Assembly (NCBI RefSeq): GCF_014384765.1
Contig: NZ_JACRSP010000009.1
Span: forward strand, 1 to 6,453
Source of the DNA: Feifania hominis
GTDB lineage: Bacteria; Bacillota; Clostridia; Oscillospirales; Feifaniaceae
DNA length: 6,453 nucleotides
Reading direction: 5' to 3'
Shown piece after piece: positions 1-5,566 of the stretch (its first letter is position 1; the number at the start of each line of letters is the position of its first letter). Both the position numbers and the translations under genes were made by a program. The notes beneath the pieces were generated by a model. That model worked only from the letters and a program-made list of their open reading frames with translations. It had not been told where the DNA came from and searched no databases.

Positions 1-119
1 CCGTTTACGAAATTGGAACAGGTAAAGGGCATTTAACGACGAAACTGGCTAAAATAAGTAAACAGGTAACGTCTATTGAATTAGACAGTCATCTATTCAA
101 CTTATCGTCAGAAAAATTA
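1..119. repeat. Terminal direct repeat, left copy (circle junction)
   Basis: These 119 bases are identical to 6335-6453 at the other end of the window. Read across the overlap, the erm(B) reading frame is continuous and has full length. The simplest reading is that the window is a circular molecule of 6,334 bp written out with a redundant overlap, not a molecule carrying two erm(B) copies. An odd overlap such as 119 is what a k-mer graph assembler leaves at the ends of a circular contig, but that explanation is inference. Confidence 0.9.
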
Positions 120-644
120 AAACTGAATACTCGTGTCACTTTAATTCACCAAGATATTCTACAGTTTCAATTCCCTAACAAACAGAGGTATAAAATTGTT
201 GGGAGTATTCCTTACCATTTAAGCACACAAATTATTAAAAAAGTGGTTTTTGAAAGCCATGCGTCTGACATCTATCTGATTGTTGAAGAAGGATTCTACA
301 AGCGTACCTTGGATATTCACCGAACACTAGGGTTGCTCTTGCACACTCAAGTCTCGATTCAGCAATTGCTTAAGCTGCCAGCGGAATGCTTTCATCCTAA
401 ACCAAAAGTAAACAGTGTCTTAATAAAACTTACCCGCCATACCACAGATGTTCCAGATAAATATTGGAAGCTATATACGTACTTTGTTTCAAAATGGGTC
501 AATCGAGAATATCGTCAACTGTTTACTAAAAATCAGTTTCATCAAGCAATGAAACACGCCAAAGTAAACAATTTAAGTACCGTTACTTATGAGCAAGTAT
601 TGTCTATTTTTAATAGTTATCTATTATTTAACGGGAGGAAATAA
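1..644 (+). CDS. erm(B): erm(B) 23S rRNA (adenine-N6)-methyltransferase, main part
   Basis: Codons 32-245 of erm(B); the first codons lie at 6241-6334 and join here through the 119-base overlap, giving 738 nt and 245 residues, the normal length. The enzyme dimethylates the 23S rRNA adenine known as A2058 with S-adenosylmethionine, giving macrolide, lincosamide and streptogramin B resistance. The SAM-binding motif EIGTGKG (residues 35-41) is at the start, and the acidic SAM-site residues IELD are near residue 60. The catalytic-loop motif reads SIPY (100-103). The protein ends FNGRK. Compared with the Tn917/pAMbeta1-type sequence as I remember it, residue 100 is Ser instead of Asn (AGT at 204-206), residue 118 is His (258-260) and residue 226 is Val (582-584); variants of this sort circulate. 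The DNA is AT-rich, unlike the plasmid backbone. It is followed by a small ORF and a palindrome that usually accompany erm(B). Confidence 0.97.
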
Positions 645-648
645 TTCT

Positions 649-780
649 ATGAGTCGCTTTTGTAAATTTGGAAAGTTACACGTTACTAAAGGGAATGTAG
701 ATAAATTATTAGGTATACTACTGACAGCTTCCAAGGAGCTAAAGAGGTCCCTAGCGCCTACGGGGAATTTGTATCGATAA
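649..780 (+). CDS. Small hypothetical ORF downstream of erm(B)
   Basis: A 43-codon ORF starting MSRFCKFGKL, five bases after the erm(B) stop. GGGAGG (634-639, overlapping the end of erm(B)) lies about ten bases before the ATG. This ORF commonly follows erm(B) in streptococcal and enterococcal plasmids and transposons, and it looks like the truncated start of a formerly longer gene: its last codons run into the left arm of the palindrome at 742-816, and it stops inside the loop. I recognise no domain and assign no function. It may be translated because it is tightly spaced behind erm(B), but it could equally be debris moving with the resistance gene. Confidence 0.5.
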   Translation: MSRFCKFGKLHVTKGNVDKLLGILLTASKELKRSLAPTGNLYR

Positions 781-816
781 GGGGTACAAATTCCCACTAA
801 GCGCTCGGGACCCCTT
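742..816 (+). terminator. Long imperfect palindrome after erm(B)
   Basis: The arms 742-773 and 785-816 pair over about 32 positions with a few mismatches; the longest perfect blocks are GGGAATTTGTA-type (763-773 with 785-795) and AGCGC (753-757 with 801-805). The loop is 11 bases. A very similar palindrome accompanies erm(B) and other resistance genes in Gram-positive plasmids. It could end or stabilize the erm(B) transcript, but no clear T-run follows, so a terminator role is inferred. It may also be a recombination scar or an old plasmid site. Confidence 0.6.
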
Positions 817-870
817 GTAGGAAAATGTCCTAAGTGTGGCAACAATATTGTATTAAAAAAATCGTTTTAG
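817..870 (+). pseudogene. Topoisomerase C-terminal zinc-ribbon remnant
   Basis: The frame at 817-867 encodes VGKCPKCGNNIVLKKSF followed by TAG. The CPKC pair followed by GNNIVLK resembles the first half of a topoisomerase C-terminal zinc ribbon, as I recall from the topoisomerase gene of pAMbeta1-type plasmids; the second cysteine pair is missing because the sequence switches after KKSF. There is no start codon or ribosome binding site, so this is a fossil carried with erm(B), not a gene. It suggests the cassette descends from a streptococcal or enterococcal plasmid. Confidence 0.55.
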
Positions 871-950
871 TGCAGTATCTTAAAATTTTGTATAATAGGA
901 ATTGAAGTTAAATTAGATGCTAAAAATTTGTAATTAAGAAGGAGTGATTA
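871..950 (+). promoter_or_regulatory. Original erm(B) promoter and RBS, now misplaced
   Basis: A consensus -10 TATAAT lies at 891-896; the -35 is weak (TTAGTG at 867-872 or a neighbour). The ribosome binding site AAGGAG is at 939-944, within GGAGTGATTAC at 941-951. This stretch normally lies immediately upstream of erm(B), with a leader peptide gene between the promoter and the final ribosome binding site. Here the promoter passes straight to the final site, which suggests that the leader was lost by deletion between two GGAG copies (from memory of the usual leader). On the circle it now lies after erm(B) and points into the kinase 3' remnant, with no ATG at normal spacing. Confidence 0.65.
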
Positions 951-951
951 C

Positions 952-1336
952 CACCGCATTTGCCAGAATCAAATGAGCAAAATTTGATTGTCATTGAAGC
1001 GTTTTTAGAAGCTGCGAAGCGATATGCTCGTGGTGGATATGATGTAATTGTAGATGGCATTGTAGGACCGTGGTTTTTAGAGCCGTGGCTCAACATTGTT
1101 CAAGAGCATTATGAAGTACACTAAGGGCAAGTAAAGAAGAAACTATGAAGCGAGCTATCGAACGCTCAAAGTTAGACAGAGAAACAAATATTGAATTAGT
1201 TGAAACAATGTGGAATCAATTTTCCAATTTAGGAATCTATGAATTAAATGTTATAGATACAACTACGCATTCAATCAAAGATACTGTTTCAGCAGTAAAA
1301 GAAAAAATAGTAAGCGGTACGGCCTTACTATTTTAG
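952..1336 (+). pseudogene. P-loop kinase-like gene, 3' fragment, frameshifted
   Basis: Joining 6240 to 952 restores a proline codon and continues the kinase frame PPHLPESNEQN... to a TAA at 1122-1124. The coding signal then continues in another frame from 1124 (RASKEETMKRAIERS...) to the TAG at 1334-1336, ending SGTALLF. The shift fits loss of about ten bases around 1122; I recall intact relatives with a few extra residues (HYIILRAS) there. So this gene is broken twice: by the erm(B) insertion and by a small deletion. An intact version would be about 180 residues. An internal ATG at 1145 could start a 63-residue C-terminal piece, but no convincing ribosome binding site is at normal spacing. 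The AT-rich composition matches erm(B), not the following mob region. Confidence 0.85.
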
Positions 1337-1372
1337 ACAATTCCAGTTTATCGGTGGGATGAAGGTCGGGGA

Positions 1373-1409
1373 GCCGTCCGCAGACGGCAGGGGCAGCGCC
1401 CCTCCGGAG
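1373..1409. repeat. Cluster of short GC-rich palindromes
   Basis: Three adjacent palindromes: GCCGTC/GACGGC (1373-1378 and 1383-1388, 4-base loop), AGGGGC/GCCCCT (1389-1394 and 1398-1403, 3-base loop) and the self-complementary CTCCGGAG (1402-1409). They begin just where AT-rich accessory DNA gives way to the GC-rich backbone. They may damp readthrough from the accessory region towards mob. The rest of 1337-1472 is GC-rich with no gene I can support. Confidence 0.6.
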
Positions 1410-1472
1410 CTGGCAGAGCAGCAGGCACGAGCCGGCAGTGAAGCAGCTCCGGCAACCCCTCCCCTTTAGGGG

Positions 1473-1553
1473 CGCAAAGCACTTTCACACCGCTGCACCG
1501 ATGGGGTGGCGGTGTGAAAGTGCTTTTGCGTTACTTTCTCACCAGAAAGTAAC
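1473..1553 (+). other. oriT: Candidate oriT: two strong adjacent hairpins upstream of mob
   Basis: An 18-bp perfect stem (1476-1493 with 1509-1526; core GCACTTTCACACCGC) has a 15-base loop that itself holds a CACC/GGTG pairing (1496-1499 with 1505-1508). Next to it, GTTACTTTCT (1530-1539) pairs perfectly with AGAAAGTAAC (1544-1553) across a CACC tetraloop. The block ends 72 bases before the MobV start. MobV relaxases act on origins that lie just upstream of their own gene and contain such inverted repeats. The nick position cannot be fixed by eye. Alternatives are terminator or operator hairpins. Confidence 0.6.
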
Positions 1554-1560
1554 AAAGAGG

Positions 1561-1589
1561 TTGTTTTTAGCGGAAATTTATGATAAAAT
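1561..1589 (+). promoter_or_regulatory. Candidate mob promoter
   Basis: TTGTTT (1561-1566) and TAAAAT (1584-1589) are 17 bases apart, a fair sigma-A type promoter directly between the candidate oriT and the mob ribosome binding site. The weak -35 leaves this uncertain. Confidence 0.4.
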
Positions 1590-1625
1590 AGAGGACGGAA
1601 GAATAAGCGGAAAGGGGGCGATTTT

Positions 1626-2873
1626 ATGGGAGTTACGATTTCGGGTATGACAGGTGCAGGGAGCATCCGGCACAACAACCGCAGCTTCTCAGCGGCGAAT
1701 GTAGACCGGAGCCGGACGGAGCAGAACATTGTTTTCTGCAACGAGGATCTGAAGCAGGTCTATCATATGGTCTTTGATGAAGCTCTCGCAGCCTACAACG
1801 CAAAGAAAACCAAAACGAGAGATAAGATACCGGACTACTATGAGCATATCCGGCAGAGTAAACAGGAAAAGCTGTTCCATGAAGCGATCTTCCAGATCGG
1901 CAACATGAGCGACTGTGGGTGCGGTACGCCGGACGGAGAACGGGCGGCGGCAGCTCTGAAAGATTTTGCGGAGTCTTTTGCAGAACGCAACCCCCATCTG
2001 CGGGTGTTCAATATGGTGCTGCACATGGACGAGGCAACGCCCCATCTCCATGTCGATTTTATCCCTGTGGCAACGGAGCAGTCAAGAGGACTTTCTACAA
2101 GGGTATCTATGAAACAGGCATTGAAGCAGCAGGGGTTTGTCGGTGTCGGCAGAAAGCAGACCGAATGGGCGGCGTGGATGGAACGGGAGAAAGAAGCTCT
2201 GACGGAGATCGCCCAGCGGCACGATTTTGAAATTATCTCTCTCGGCACGAACAGACCGCACATGGACTTGCCGCAGTTCAAGGAAGCGGCTGCGAGGCTG
2301 GAAGCGGTGCAGCAGCAGACAGCGGCAGTAGAGCGGGAGGTTGCTGAGCTGGAACGGCAGCGGGACGCTCTGAAAGGCACTGTGCGGCTCTTAAAGGAGG
2401 CTGACAGGGTAAATGCACCCCTGCATGATATTCAGCCGGAAAAGACGCTCACAGGGGCAGTAAAGGGCGTGACGGTGGATCAGGTCGAGCAGCTAAAGAA
2501 AATGGCACTGCGCAGCGTGACGGATCGGCACAAGGTACAGGAGCTGACGGAGGAAAACACCCGTCTGCGGTCACAGGTGCCGTCCATGAAGAAGCGGCTG
2601 GAAGAAGCGCAGCGGCAGCAGAGGCTTGAACAGGAAAACCGGAGGCTGCGCGATGAAAACTATTATCTGCAATCCGAGCTGCAGGAGGAACGCAGCTTCA
2701 CCGAGCGTCTGACGGACGGCATCGGTCGGATGCTGGACTTCTTGGAAGAACACTTGCCGGAGCGTCTGCGTCCTCTGCTTGAAAAGGCGAGGGAGCTGCT
2801 GCCCGATCCGGAGATTGGACAGCAGCAGGAGCAACAGCAGCACCAGCGAGGAATGGGCGGCATGGAGCTGTAA
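1626..2873 (+). CDS. mobV: MobV-family (Pre/Mob) relaxase
   Basis: A 415-residue plasmid mobilization/recombination protein. MobV relaxases nick one strand at oriT, stay bound to the 5' end and lead it through a helper plasmid's transfer channel. Visible motifs: N-terminal HNNR...NVDRSRTEQN (16-34), equivalent to the conserved MobV motif with the catalytic-region Asn/Arg; and HMDEATPHLH (133-142), the HxDExxPHxH metal-binding motif that defines the family. From about 219 to 355 the protein is rich in Glu, Gln, Arg and Leu with heptad-like spacing, a likely coiled coil, and the tail is Gln-rich (808 nt onwards holds repeated CAG). Length is usual for the family. ATG 1626 is chosen because AAAGGGGG (1611-1618) precedes it by seven bases. 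It is the only mobilization protein here, so the plasmid is mobilizable, not self-transmissible. A reading frame running through its N-terminal half in another phase is a shadow. Confidence 0.95.
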   Translation: MGVTISGMTGAGSIRHNNRSFSAANVDRSRTEQNIVFCNEDLKQVYHMVFDEALAAYNAKKTKTRDKIPDYYEHIRQSKQEKLFHEAIFQIGNMSDCGCGTPDGERAAAALKDFAESFAERNPHLRVFNMVLHMDEATPHLHVDFIPVATEQSRGLSTRVSMKQALKQQGFVGVGRKQTEWAAWMEREKEALTEIAQRHDFEIISLGTNRPHMDLPQFKEAAARLEAVQQQTAAVEREVAELERQRDALKGTVRLLKEADRVNAPLHDIQPEKTLTGAVKGVTVDQVEQLKKMALRSVTDRHKVQELTEENTRLRSQVPSMKKRLEEAQRQQRLEQENRRLRDENYYLQSELQEERSFTERLTDGIGRMLDFLEEHLPERLRPLLEKARELLPDPEIGQQQEQQQHQRGMGGMEL

Positions 2874-2877
2874 AAGA

Positions 2878-2917
2878 AGCCTGTCCGGAGGGCTTGAAAA
2901 TCTCTTTCGGACAGGCT
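2878..2917 (+). terminator. Inverted repeat after mob (terminator or operator)
   Basis: AGCCTGTCCG (2878-2887) pairs perfectly with CGGACAGGCT (2908-2917) across 20 bases, five bases after the mob stop. No T-run follows, so it is a weak terminator at best. Its right arm lies in the spacer of the promoter at 2894-2922, so it could instead be an operator for the replication gene. Confidence 0.55.
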
Positions 2918-2922
2918 ATAAT
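2894..2922 (+). promoter_or_regulatory. Near-consensus promoter, probably for the replication gene
   Basis: TTGAAA (2894-2899), a 17-base spacer, and TATAAT (2917-2922) make a strong sigma-A type promoter. The inverted repeat 2878-2917 overlaps it. Transcription would start near 2930, leaving about 360 nt of untranslated leader before the ATG at 3289. Confidence 0.7.
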
Positions 2923-3057
2923 AACAACTGAAAATAGGGAATTGCTGTATTGATAATCTAAGCCCCCTGTAAGGGTACTCCCAACCTATATTTTTTCTCT
3001 CTGAAAGGGAGAAAGTCGGAGGGGAAAAGGGGGGTGAGCGGAGGGGTGTTGGAAGTG

Positions 3058-3121
3058 TGGTAAACCTCGTTAGAGGTTTTCCAAGCCACTGTGGTAAACC
3101 CATCGGGTTTTCCATAGTGGC
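3058..3121. repeat. Tandem pair of related hairpins
   Basis: Hairpin 1: TGG-T-AAACCTC, loop GTTA, GAGGTTT-T-CCA (3058-3083). Hairpin 2: TGG-T-AAACCC, loop ATC, GGGTTT-T-CCA (3092-3114), extended outward by GCCACT/AGTGGC to a 17-position stem (3085-3101 with 3105-3121) with one T-T mismatch and one G-T pair. The two share GTGGTAAACC and the same T-T mismatch, while the stem tops differ in compensating fashion (CTC/GAG against CC/GG), so pairing is conserved, not just sequence. This points to a structured RNA or single-stranded DNA element. Confidence 0.75.
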
Positions 3122-3144
3122 GGCACTTTCAATGCCCCGCAGCG

Positions 3145-3218
3145 AGGGGGAAAAGGGGGAGGTGACTTTCTCTTTAAGGCGGCGTAGCCGCCGCTCTTTT
3201 GCTCCCCCTTTTCCCCCT
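3145..3218. repeat. 17-bp perfect inverted repeat enclosing a GC hairpin
   Basis: The purine arm AGGGGGAAAAGGGGGAG (3145-3161) is exactly complementary to the pyrimidine arm CTCCCCCTTTTCCCCCT (3202-3218). Between them lies GGCGGC-GTA-GCCGCC (3178-3192). The whole can fold into one long hairpin or cruciform. It ends about 70 bases before the replication gene start and may be part of the origin, a transcription attenuator, or an obstacle to translation. Confidence 0.7.
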
Positions 3219-3288
3219 TCCCGCCCGCAGGCGATCCCCGCCGCAGCGGATTTTCTTTTTGGTACTTTTTCTTTTGTGAGGTGGTAAT

Positions 3289-4740
3289 ATGACCGAGAAT
3301 TATCGAGGCTGCTACGAGTATTTGAGCGCACAATATCCGGAGGTCGGAGGCTATGAGTTTTATAAAGAGCTGTTTCCGGACAATGAGAACTCCGGAGAAC
3401 GGCACACGGATTTTTCCCATCCGAACGCTGTGTATCTGTATCGGGACGAACAGAGCGAGGATAAGAAGCTCCGGCGCAGGAAGATGTATAACGACACATG
3501 GGAACAGGATTACATGGAGTTTGTCGAGGGGAACAGCCTTACTTTGTGCAGCGGTCTTGCATATCGCAGAAAGGAGAACAGGCTGGAGAACGCCCAGCGG
3601 ATGTATGCTCTGATCTTCGATCTGGATGGCGTAGGTCTTGCCGAGCTGCGCAACCTCTTTCTGCGCTTTGGCGGCGATCCGGAGCGAGTGCGCCGGTTGC
3701 CGATGCCGACTTTCCTTGTTCTGTCGGGGACAGGGCTGCATATCTACTATGTTTTCCAGCAGCCGATTGACCTATACCCGAATATAAAAATTCAGCTTAA
3801 AAGTCTGAAATATGACCTCACTTTCCGGCTATGGGAGTATGGCAGCACTTCGCAGGTCAAGGCGATCCAGTATCAATCCATCAATCAGAGCTTCCGCATG
3901 GTGGGCAGCATCAATGACAAGCATGGGACGGAGCTGGTCGCTTTCCGTACCGGAGAACGGGTAACGCTGGATTATCTGAACGCCTACGCAAAGCCAGAAA
4001 ACAGGGTGGATGTCAATAAGCCTTTCAGCCCATCCAAAATGACACGAGCTGAGGCGAGGGAGGCATATCCGGAGTGGTATGAGCGTGTTGTTGTGAGAGG
4101 CGAGAAAGGACGCAAGAAGTGGGATATTGCCGGAAAGGTGCATGGTGATGATCCGTATGCGCTCTACCATTGGTGGCTGCGGCAGATCGGAGAGATAAAG
4201 GGCGGGCATCGGTATTTCTTTTTGATGTGCCTTGCTATCTATGCTTACAAATGCGGTGTGTCGAAGCAGCAGCTCCGGCAGGATATGAAAGAGGCTTTTG
4301 ATGATCTGCAGATGGTGAAGCATGAGAACGCATTGACCGAGGAAGATATACGGAGTGCGCTGGAAGCCTACGACAAGGAGTATTACAATTTCACGATTTC
4401 CGATATTGAAGCTCTGACCGATGTTCGCATCGAGCGCAACAAGAGGAATGGTAGATCACAGAAAGAGCATTTGAAAAGAGCAAGGGCGGTGCAGGAAGTG
4501 GATTATCCTGGCGGCACATGGAGAAGAAAAGGGGCAGAAGAAAAGAAAGCGCAAGTCTATGCGTGGCGGCAGGAGCATCCAGAGGGACGCAAGGCCGATT
4601 GTCATAGGGACACCGGACTTGATCCGAAAACGATCCGCAAATGGTGGGACACCGTACCGGAGGGGCATATAACGGTCAAAATACGCCCATCACAGGCTTT
4701 GAGCGATCTGTTGGTGGAGGAATTTAAGAAAGGGCTGTAA
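3289..4740 (+). CDS. AEP primase-like plasmid replication protein
   Basis: A 483-residue protein with the signature of archaeo-eukaryotic primases used as replication proteins by many plasmids. LIFDLDG (108-114) is the hhhDhD metal-binding motif (D111, D113); SGTGLHIYY (146-154) is the sGxGxHhh motif with H151; SFRMVGSIND (201-210) matches the third conserved motif. Residues about 251-370 are helical, resembling a primase C-terminal helical domain, and 421-453 (AWRQEHPEGRKADCHRDTGL to KTIRKWW) form a likely helix-turn-helix that could bind the origin. It probably recognises and primes plasmid replication; no helicase domain is visible, so host helicase would be needed. The ATG at 3289 has GAGGTGG (3278-3284) four bases upstream. 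It follows a long structured leader and is followed by a strong hairpin. Confidence 0.85.
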   Translation: MTENYRGCYEYLSAQYPEVGGYEFYKELFPDNENSGERHTDFSHPNAVYLYRDEQSEDKKLRRRKMYNDTWEQDYMEFVEGNSLTLCSGLAYRRKENRLENAQRMYALIFDLDGVGLAELRNLFLRFGGDPERVRRLPMPTFLVLSGTGLHIYYVFQQPIDLYPNIKIQLKSLKYDLTFRLWEYGSTSQVKAIQYQSINQSFRMVGSINDKHGTELVAFRTGERVTLDYLNAYAKPENRVDVNKPFSPSKMTRAEAREAYPEWYERVVVRGEKGRKKWDIAGKVHGDDPYALYHWWLRQIGEIKGGHRYFFLMCLAIYAYKCGVSKQQLRQDMKEAFDDLQMVKHENALTEEDIRSALEAYDKEYYNFTISDIEALTDVRIERNKRNGRSQKEHLKRARAVQEVDYPGGTWRRKGAEEKKAQVYAWRQEHPEGRKADCHRDTGLDPKTIRKWWDTVPEGHITVKIRPSQALSDLLVEEFKKGL

Positions 4741-4799
4741 ACGCCCCAGAAACGCCCTACAAGGCGTTTTCGGGGCGGGTAAGGGTTTTTATATTACCC
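4741..4799 (+). terminator. Hairpins ending the replication gene transcript
   Basis: CGCCCC...AACGCC (4742-4756) pairs with GGCGTT...GGGGCG (4763-4777): 15 positions with one mismatch and one G-T pair, starting one base after the stop codon, with a 6-base loop. A second, weaker pairing GGGTAA/TTACCC (4777-4782 with 4794-4799) follows and includes a T5 run (4786-4790). Probably a terminator separating replication from the toxin-antitoxin operon. Confidence 0.7.
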
Positions 4800-4901
4800 C
4801 ACCGAAAACGAGGCTTGAAAACCGCGCGAAATAAGGCTTTTTCACCCCCTAAATGTACACGCTGCGGTGTTAGCATATAGAAAGCACTGTTCATAGAAAA
4901 G

Positions 4902-4936
4902 TTGCAAAAAAACATTTGCAATGCACTTGCAAATGT
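4902..4936. promoter_or_regulatory. Palindromic operator-like site with repeated TTGCAA
   Basis: ACATTTGCAA (4912-4921) and TTGCAAATGT (4927-4936) form a perfect 10-bp inverted repeat with a 5-base spacer. TTGCAA occurs three times, at 4902, 4916 and 4927. The right arm contains the -35 of the toxin-antitoxin promoter. RelB/DinJ antitoxins, alone or with toxin, bind such palindromes and repress their own operon, so this is the likely operator. Confidence 0.7.
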
Positions 4937-4955
4937 CACGAATATTGAATATAAT
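4927..4955 (+). promoter_or_regulatory. Toxin-antitoxin operon promoter
   Basis: TTGCAA (4927-4932), 17-base spacer, consensus TATAAT (4950-4955). The start would be near 4962, some 35 bases before the antitoxin ATG. The -35 sits within the palindrome at 4912-4936. Confidence 0.75.
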
Positions 4956-4995
4956 ATTAGTGCAAGCTAAAAATGACGAGGAAAGGAGTGCTATT

Positions 4996-5262
4996 ATGGC
5001 TAAAGGAAATATGACGATAAGAATGGAGCCGGAGCTGAAAGCACAGGCGGCAGCTCTCTTTAAGTCCCTCGGAATGGATTTGAGTACGGCAACGGGTATT
5101 TTTTATCGACAGGCACTTAGGTGTCATGGACTTCCCTTTGAAGTCAAGGTTGACGAGCCGAATGCTGTTACCTATGCGGCGATGGAGGCGGCAGAAAAGG
5201 GAGAGGATATGTATGGTCCGTTTGATAGCGTTGCAGATCTGATGGAGGCGCTGAATGCTTAA
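4996..5262 (+). CDS. relB: RelB/DinJ-family antitoxin
   Basis: An 88-residue antitoxin. The N-terminal part, NMTIRMEPELKAQAAALFKS (5-24) followed by LGMDLSTATGIFYRQAL (25-41), is the ribbon-helix-helix typical of RelB/DinJ proteins, which dimerise and bind the operator palindrome; the C-terminal part (about 45-88) would wrap the toxin. The antitoxin is unstable relative to its toxin, so plasmid-free daughter cells are poisoned. ATG 4996 is preferred over an upstream in-frame ATG at 4921 because AAAGGAG (4982-4988) lies seven bases before it, the protein matches family length, and the upstream ATG lies within the promoter and operator. The stop overlaps the toxin start by eight bases, so the two are translationally coupled. 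Confidence 0.93.
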   Translation: MAKGNMTIRMEPELKAQAAALFKSLGMDLSTATGIFYRQALRCHGLPFEVKVDEPNAVTYAAMEAAEKGEDMYGPFDSVADLMEALNA

Positions 5263-5533
5263 GCCGGAGTTTTCGGGGCAGTTCAAACGAGATTACAAGC
5301 TTGCGATCAAGAGAGGCTGCGATCCGAAGAAGTTGGAGGAAGTGATCACGCTGTTGTGTAACGAGCAGCCGTTGCCGGAGGCGTATCGAGATCATGCTCT
5401 CACTAATTCCAGAAATTATAAGGACATGAGAGAATGTCACATCGAGCCGGACTGGCTGTTGGTCTATAAAGTTGTTCGGCAGACTTTGATTTTGAAATTG
5501 ATAAGGACGGGATCTCATAGCGATTTGTTTTGA
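5255..5533 (+). CDS. yafQ: YafQ-family mRNA interferase toxin
   Basis: A 92-residue toxin of the RelE/YafQ fold, which cuts mRNA on the ribosome. Conserved positions are present: YRDHALT (44-50, H47), CHIEPDWLLVY (61-71; H62, D66, W67), and the C-terminal LIRTGSHSDLF (82-92; R84, H88, F92). All expected catalytic-type residues are in place, so it should be active. The ATG overlaps the end of the antitoxin gene by eight bases, with GGAGG at 5244-5248 inside the antitoxin gene as ribosome binding site. It is regulated from the palindromic promoter at 4912-4955. Its role is most likely plasmid maintenance by post-segregational killing. Confidence 0.95.
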   Translation: MLKPEFSGQFKRDYKLAIKRGCDPKKLEEVITLLCNEQPLPEAYRDHALTNSRNYKDMRECHIEPDWLLVYKVVRQTLILKLIRTGSHSDLF

Positions 5534-5566
5534 GATTAACTCCGGATGAAAGAGTGGTGATGATAT

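Larger units (their letters stand above)
1..951 (+). other. Inserted erm(B) segment, circularly permuted (continues from 6241)
   Basis: Taken through the circle, 6241-6334 plus 1-951 is a segment of about 1,045-1,048 bp that splits a kinase gene. Its left edge is the erm(B) ATG and its right edge is GGAGTGATTAC, which I know as the sequence immediately before the erm(B) ATG. Joining the two edges would recreate a normal erm(B) start region, so the segment is circularly permuted. Only TAC is shared between the kinase target (GCAATAC|CACCGC) and the erm(B) start region (GTGATTAC|ATGAAC). No transposase, terminal inverted repeats or IS ends are visible. Integration of an erm(B) circle, or of one unit of a tandem array, by microhomology fits best; a 3-bp target duplication is the alternative. 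Confidence 0.75.
2923..3288 (+). other. Structured non-coding leader / candidate replication control or origin region
   Basis: About 365 bases without a supportable gene, packed with hairpins: TTTCTCTC/GGGAGAAA (2994-3001 with 3007-3014); two related hairpins at 3058-3083 and 3085-3121; a 17-bp perfect inverted repeat (3145-3161 with 3202-3218); and GGCGGC/GCCGCC (3178-3183 with 3187-3192) inside it. G-runs recur at 3019-3034, 3146-3159. A short open frame at 3057-3287 lies fully across these structures and lacks coding character. The position, just before the replication protein, suits an origin, a copy-control leader or both; which one cannot be told from sequence. Confidence 0.55.

Noticed and set aside
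1..119. Two separate erm(B) copies, one truncated at each window end
   Set aside because: The 119-base overlap is exact and the pieces combine into one full-length gene, so one copy on a circle is simpler.
1145..1336. An independent 63-residue gene
   Set aside because: Its protein is the C-terminal part of the kinase whose earlier part lies in another frame just upstream; it is a pseudogene fragment.
1438..1650. A short ORF across the candidate oriT
   Set aside because: It consists of hairpin sequence and runs out of frame into mobV; no ribosome binding site or family resemblance.
3057..3287. A 76-residue ORF before the replication gene
   Set aside because: It lies entirely on hairpins and inverted repeats, has low-complexity Arg/Pro-rich sequence and no ribosome binding site; better read as non-coding.
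2663..3499. A 278-residue minus-strand ORF
   Set aside because: It overlaps the end of mobV, the structured region and the start of the replication gene, and its sequence is Ser/Arg/Pro-rich without any recognizable motif: a shadow.
4921..4995. Upstream ATG extending the antitoxin by 25 residues
   Set aside because: This ATG is within the operator and before the -10; it could not be transcribed from the predicted promoter.
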